Assembly: GCA_013423325.1 (NCBI GenBank)
Contig: BLJB01000031.1
Span: forward strand, 168,075-232,074
From: Usnea hakonensis
Lineage: Eukaryota; Ascomycota; Lecanoromycetes; Lecanorales; Parmeliaceae
Length of the DNA: 64,000 bases
Direction of reading: 5' to 3'
Below are positions 61,207 to 64,000 of this stretch, one piece after another. Each line of letters begins with the position of its first letter. Position 1 is the first letter of the stretch. The notes beneath the pieces are model-generated. The model made no database searches, was not told the origin of the DNA, and saw only the letters and a program-made list of their open reading frames with translations. The position numbers were made by a program, and so were the translations under genes.

Positions 61207-63900
61207 AACTATATAATTATTACTAAACTATTATAAAATTAGAAAATTATACTTCTAGCTAATTTTTTTAAATTAGCATAAAAATATAAAAATTTTACTC
61301 TATATATTATTATTCGAAAATCTAGTAATATTAAATTAATAGCTTTTTAAATTCTATAGAAAGCTTTATCTACTCTATTCTTTCTTTAATATTTTAATAA
61401 AAAATCTACTCTATTTATAAATCTCGATATTAGTAAATATAATTTTAATATTATAATTTATTATATTAAAGGGCCTCTAACTAGCTACTATTCTAAATAT
61501 TTATAAATATAATTTATTCTTTCTTTAAGTCGATTTCTTAAGAATACTAAAATAAAGTATTAATTAATTAAGATAAAAATAGCTAGAGTTATCTAGATTC
61601 TTAGAAAGATTTAATATATAGTAGAATTAATATTCTAGATAATTATCTATACTAATTATAATTCTACTCTAAAAATTTTAAAATAGATTTCTCTATTAAT
61701 ATCTTTAACTACTAAATTAAATCTTAAATAGTTTATACTTCTAAATATATTTAATAATTCTAAAATATTAAGTTTTATTATAAACTCGGGAAATATTATA
61801 TTATACTAGATATTCTATTTTAACTTTTTTATCTTCTAAATACTACTACTATAAAAATAGAAATTAATAATATTAATAAGTTTAATATTTTATTTATTTA
61901 TATCTACTAAGTAACTACCCTTATAAAAATAAGTTCTAAATTATAATAGTAGATTTTAAATAGGTATTAAAAGGATTTATTCTAGTATAAAGTATTATAA
62001 ACTTTAGAATCTAATAATATAGTTAATAAAAATATAGCTATACTACCCTTTATATATATTTAAGATAATTTAATCTAGAAGATAAATATTATTATTAATA
62101 ATTATAGATTTTTATTATATTACCTTTATATATTAGAACCCTATATTTTAATCTTTTTTAAAATTATTTACTTAAATAACTATATAGGGCTAGCTAAATT
62201 ATTTAAAATTATTTTTTAGTAGTAATATATTTAAAATCTAATAAAATATTTAAAAGAGTATATCTAATATTACCCTTAATACTAACTTTATTAAATATTT
62301 AGATACTTATTATATAGATCTCTATAGTCTATTTTAATACCTTTAATATTATATTATATACTAATTATTAATTTTATTCTTAGTCTATCTAAATCTAAAA
62401 AGGAATATAATATTTTATTTTTAATTATTAATAAATTCTCTTAAAAGATTATATTAATATTTAGACTTTTAACGTTTATAGCTAAAGATTAGATATATTA
62501 ATTACTATATTATTTTTAGAAAATTAATTAAAAACTATTAAAATAAGTAATATTAAATTAGAATTATAAGTTTCTTAATAATTTATAGAAAGTACTATTT
62601 AAGAAGCTAGAAGTTAAGTTACTTTATTTAATTATATATTATTTCTAAATAAATAGATTTTTTAAGTAACTTAATTAAATAGTAAAGATTACTATATAAT
62701 TCTAGATATTTATTTTAGATAACCTTATCGCCTAGCTACTTATTATTCTAATAATCTAGTCTAGTTATAATAATTTAATATCTATACCTCTAAAAAAAAA
62801 CTCTAAATAAAATTATTTATAATTTTTTATTAAATTAGTTATTAGATTTTAATATATATAAGAAGTATATACTTTTTAATAATATTACTAGATTAGAAAT
62901 TTCTAATACTATTATCTTTATTTAAATATAGATTAAGTACTACTATAATTATTATTATTATTTATAATTTTTTTATTAAGAAGATTACGCCCTACTATAT
63001 TTATATTATAAATATAATATTTCTACTATTAAACTTATTAAAAGAAAATATAGTTTATAGTTTATAAGATTATTTAAGATCCTTAAAAGGGTTAGAAGAT
63101 TAATATATTAATTCGCTATTCTAGAAAACTAGAAGGTTTACTTAATATTTTTAATAGTATAATTAGAGTCTTATTTAAATTCGAAAAAAGATTCTTTAAA
63201 GGATAAATAATTAATATTATAATTAAATAAGTCTCCTTTTATATTCGTAAAAGATAATATATTTATATTTTAATTATTTAAGTTTAATTAAATTATTAAT
63301 AAATATATTATTTTTAAGGAATATAGTTTTATTATTAAGTATTTTATTATATAGAAGGGATATAATATTAAATATAATATATAGAGAAATATAAAAAGTT
63401 TAGATAAAGTATTTAATCTTATTAAAGAATATAAAAAAGAAAATATTAAAAAAGTATTATTAAATAATTTTAATTAATCTAGATTAACTATATAAATATT
63501 ATTTATTATATTACTATTTATAGATTCTATATTTTTAACTACTTCTTTAGAAGCTCCTAAATCTCTAGATCTATAAGTTAATACCCCCTCTAACGTTTTT
63601 TAGCTATACTTCTAGTTATCTATATAATCGCGAGGTACTATTAGTACTTTAAAATTATAGATAAAGACTATAATAATTTTTAGATTAATAATCTAAACTT
63701 CTATATCTTTAATTATTATTACTAAGAAGTTTATTAATATTATATCTCTAAAAGCTTCTACTACGGTACTTTTAGAAATTCTTAAAAAATTAAGACTTAT
63801 ATTATTATCTCTATAATCTATTAATATAATTATATATATATTTACTAATTAATATTATAGTTAATAAGAATACTAACCTCTTATTTTAATTATTATATAT
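61207..63900 (+). mobile_element. Host Ty3/gypsy retrotransposon (element 2), right part
   Basis: The pol frame interrupted at 53,664 resumes here: after the duplicated AACTA, the sequence translates to a TKPL-N-KIILL-like RT tail, then FINLDISKYNF (about 61415-61450), the RNase H start of Ty3/gypsy elements. The rest, to about 63,900, should be RNase H, integrase and a 3' LTR, but it is too mutated for me to delimit. Confidence 0.65.
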
Positions 63901-63904
63901 ATTA

Positions 63905-64000
63905 TATACCCTAGGGGAGGGTGGGAACAACACGACGCAAGGAAGAGAGAAAGGAAGGAGACGGAGGCGATAAGAGGAAGAGTACGGGGCTAGGGTAATA
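63905..64000. other. Return to normal composition at window end
   Basis: Abrupt change from AT-rich DNA to a purine-rich, G-rich sequence (CCCTAGGGGAGGGTGGGAAC, then many GGAAG/GAGG units) without RIP depletion of CA/TG. It could be the far border of the island or a less mutated element. Too short to annotate further. Confidence 0.5.

Overview
The window is from a filamentous ascomycete (Pezizomycotina). The genes have short introns of roughly 40-170 bp with GT...AG ends, are tightly packed on both strands, and encode fungal families such as Dep1, Nop12, Abp1 and Rad17. I cannot name the species. The window has two contrasting halves.

Bases 1-38,450 are a gene-dense, normal-composition block of 13 protein-coding genes. 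In order they are: ATP synthase alpha (-), an Mpo1-like dioxygenase (+), a NUFIP1/CCCH protein (+), cystathionine gamma-lyase (+), a SET-MYND protein (+), a Dep1/Sds3-like HDAC subunit (-), Nop12 (+), a She3-like coiled-coil protein (+), an 849-residue protein of unknown function (+), Rad17 (+), AMP deaminase (-), a 1607-residue F-box/C2H2-like protein (+) and Abp1 (+). I rebuilt exon structures by joining reading frames across splice sites; every join preserves frame. These are core cellular functions (energy, lipid turnover, snoRNP and ribosome assembly, sulfur amino acids, chromatin, checkpoint, purine metabolism, actin). Nothing here looks like a metabolite cluster or defence island. Three gene pairs are divergent and may share promoters: ATP1/MPO1, DEP1/NOP12 and AMD1/F-box.

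Bases about 38,450-63,900 are a gene-free, extremely AT-rich island in which the dinucleotides CA and TG are almost absent, the signature of repeat-induced point mutation (RIP). It is a nest of dead retrotransposons. A plus-strand Ty3/gypsy element is the host. A second, minus-strand gypsy element (39,309-47,263) has 160-bp LTRs and a 5-bp target duplication CGCTA. A minus-strand Ty1/copia element (53,665-61,206) has 146-bp LTRs and target duplication AACTA, and it sits inside the host gypsy pol: the reading frame resumes on the far side. A small GC-rich element with RNA polymerase III A and B boxes (50,158-50,611) stands out as an almost unmutated island. LTR fragments related to the copia LTR mark the gene/island border at 38.45-38.78 kb. 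The last ~95 bases return to normal composition.

The most interesting results concern the repeat island: its layered insertion history, RIP that stops half-way through each LTR, and the RIP-sparse tRNA-like element with 112-bp direct repeats. I found no convincing new gene system.
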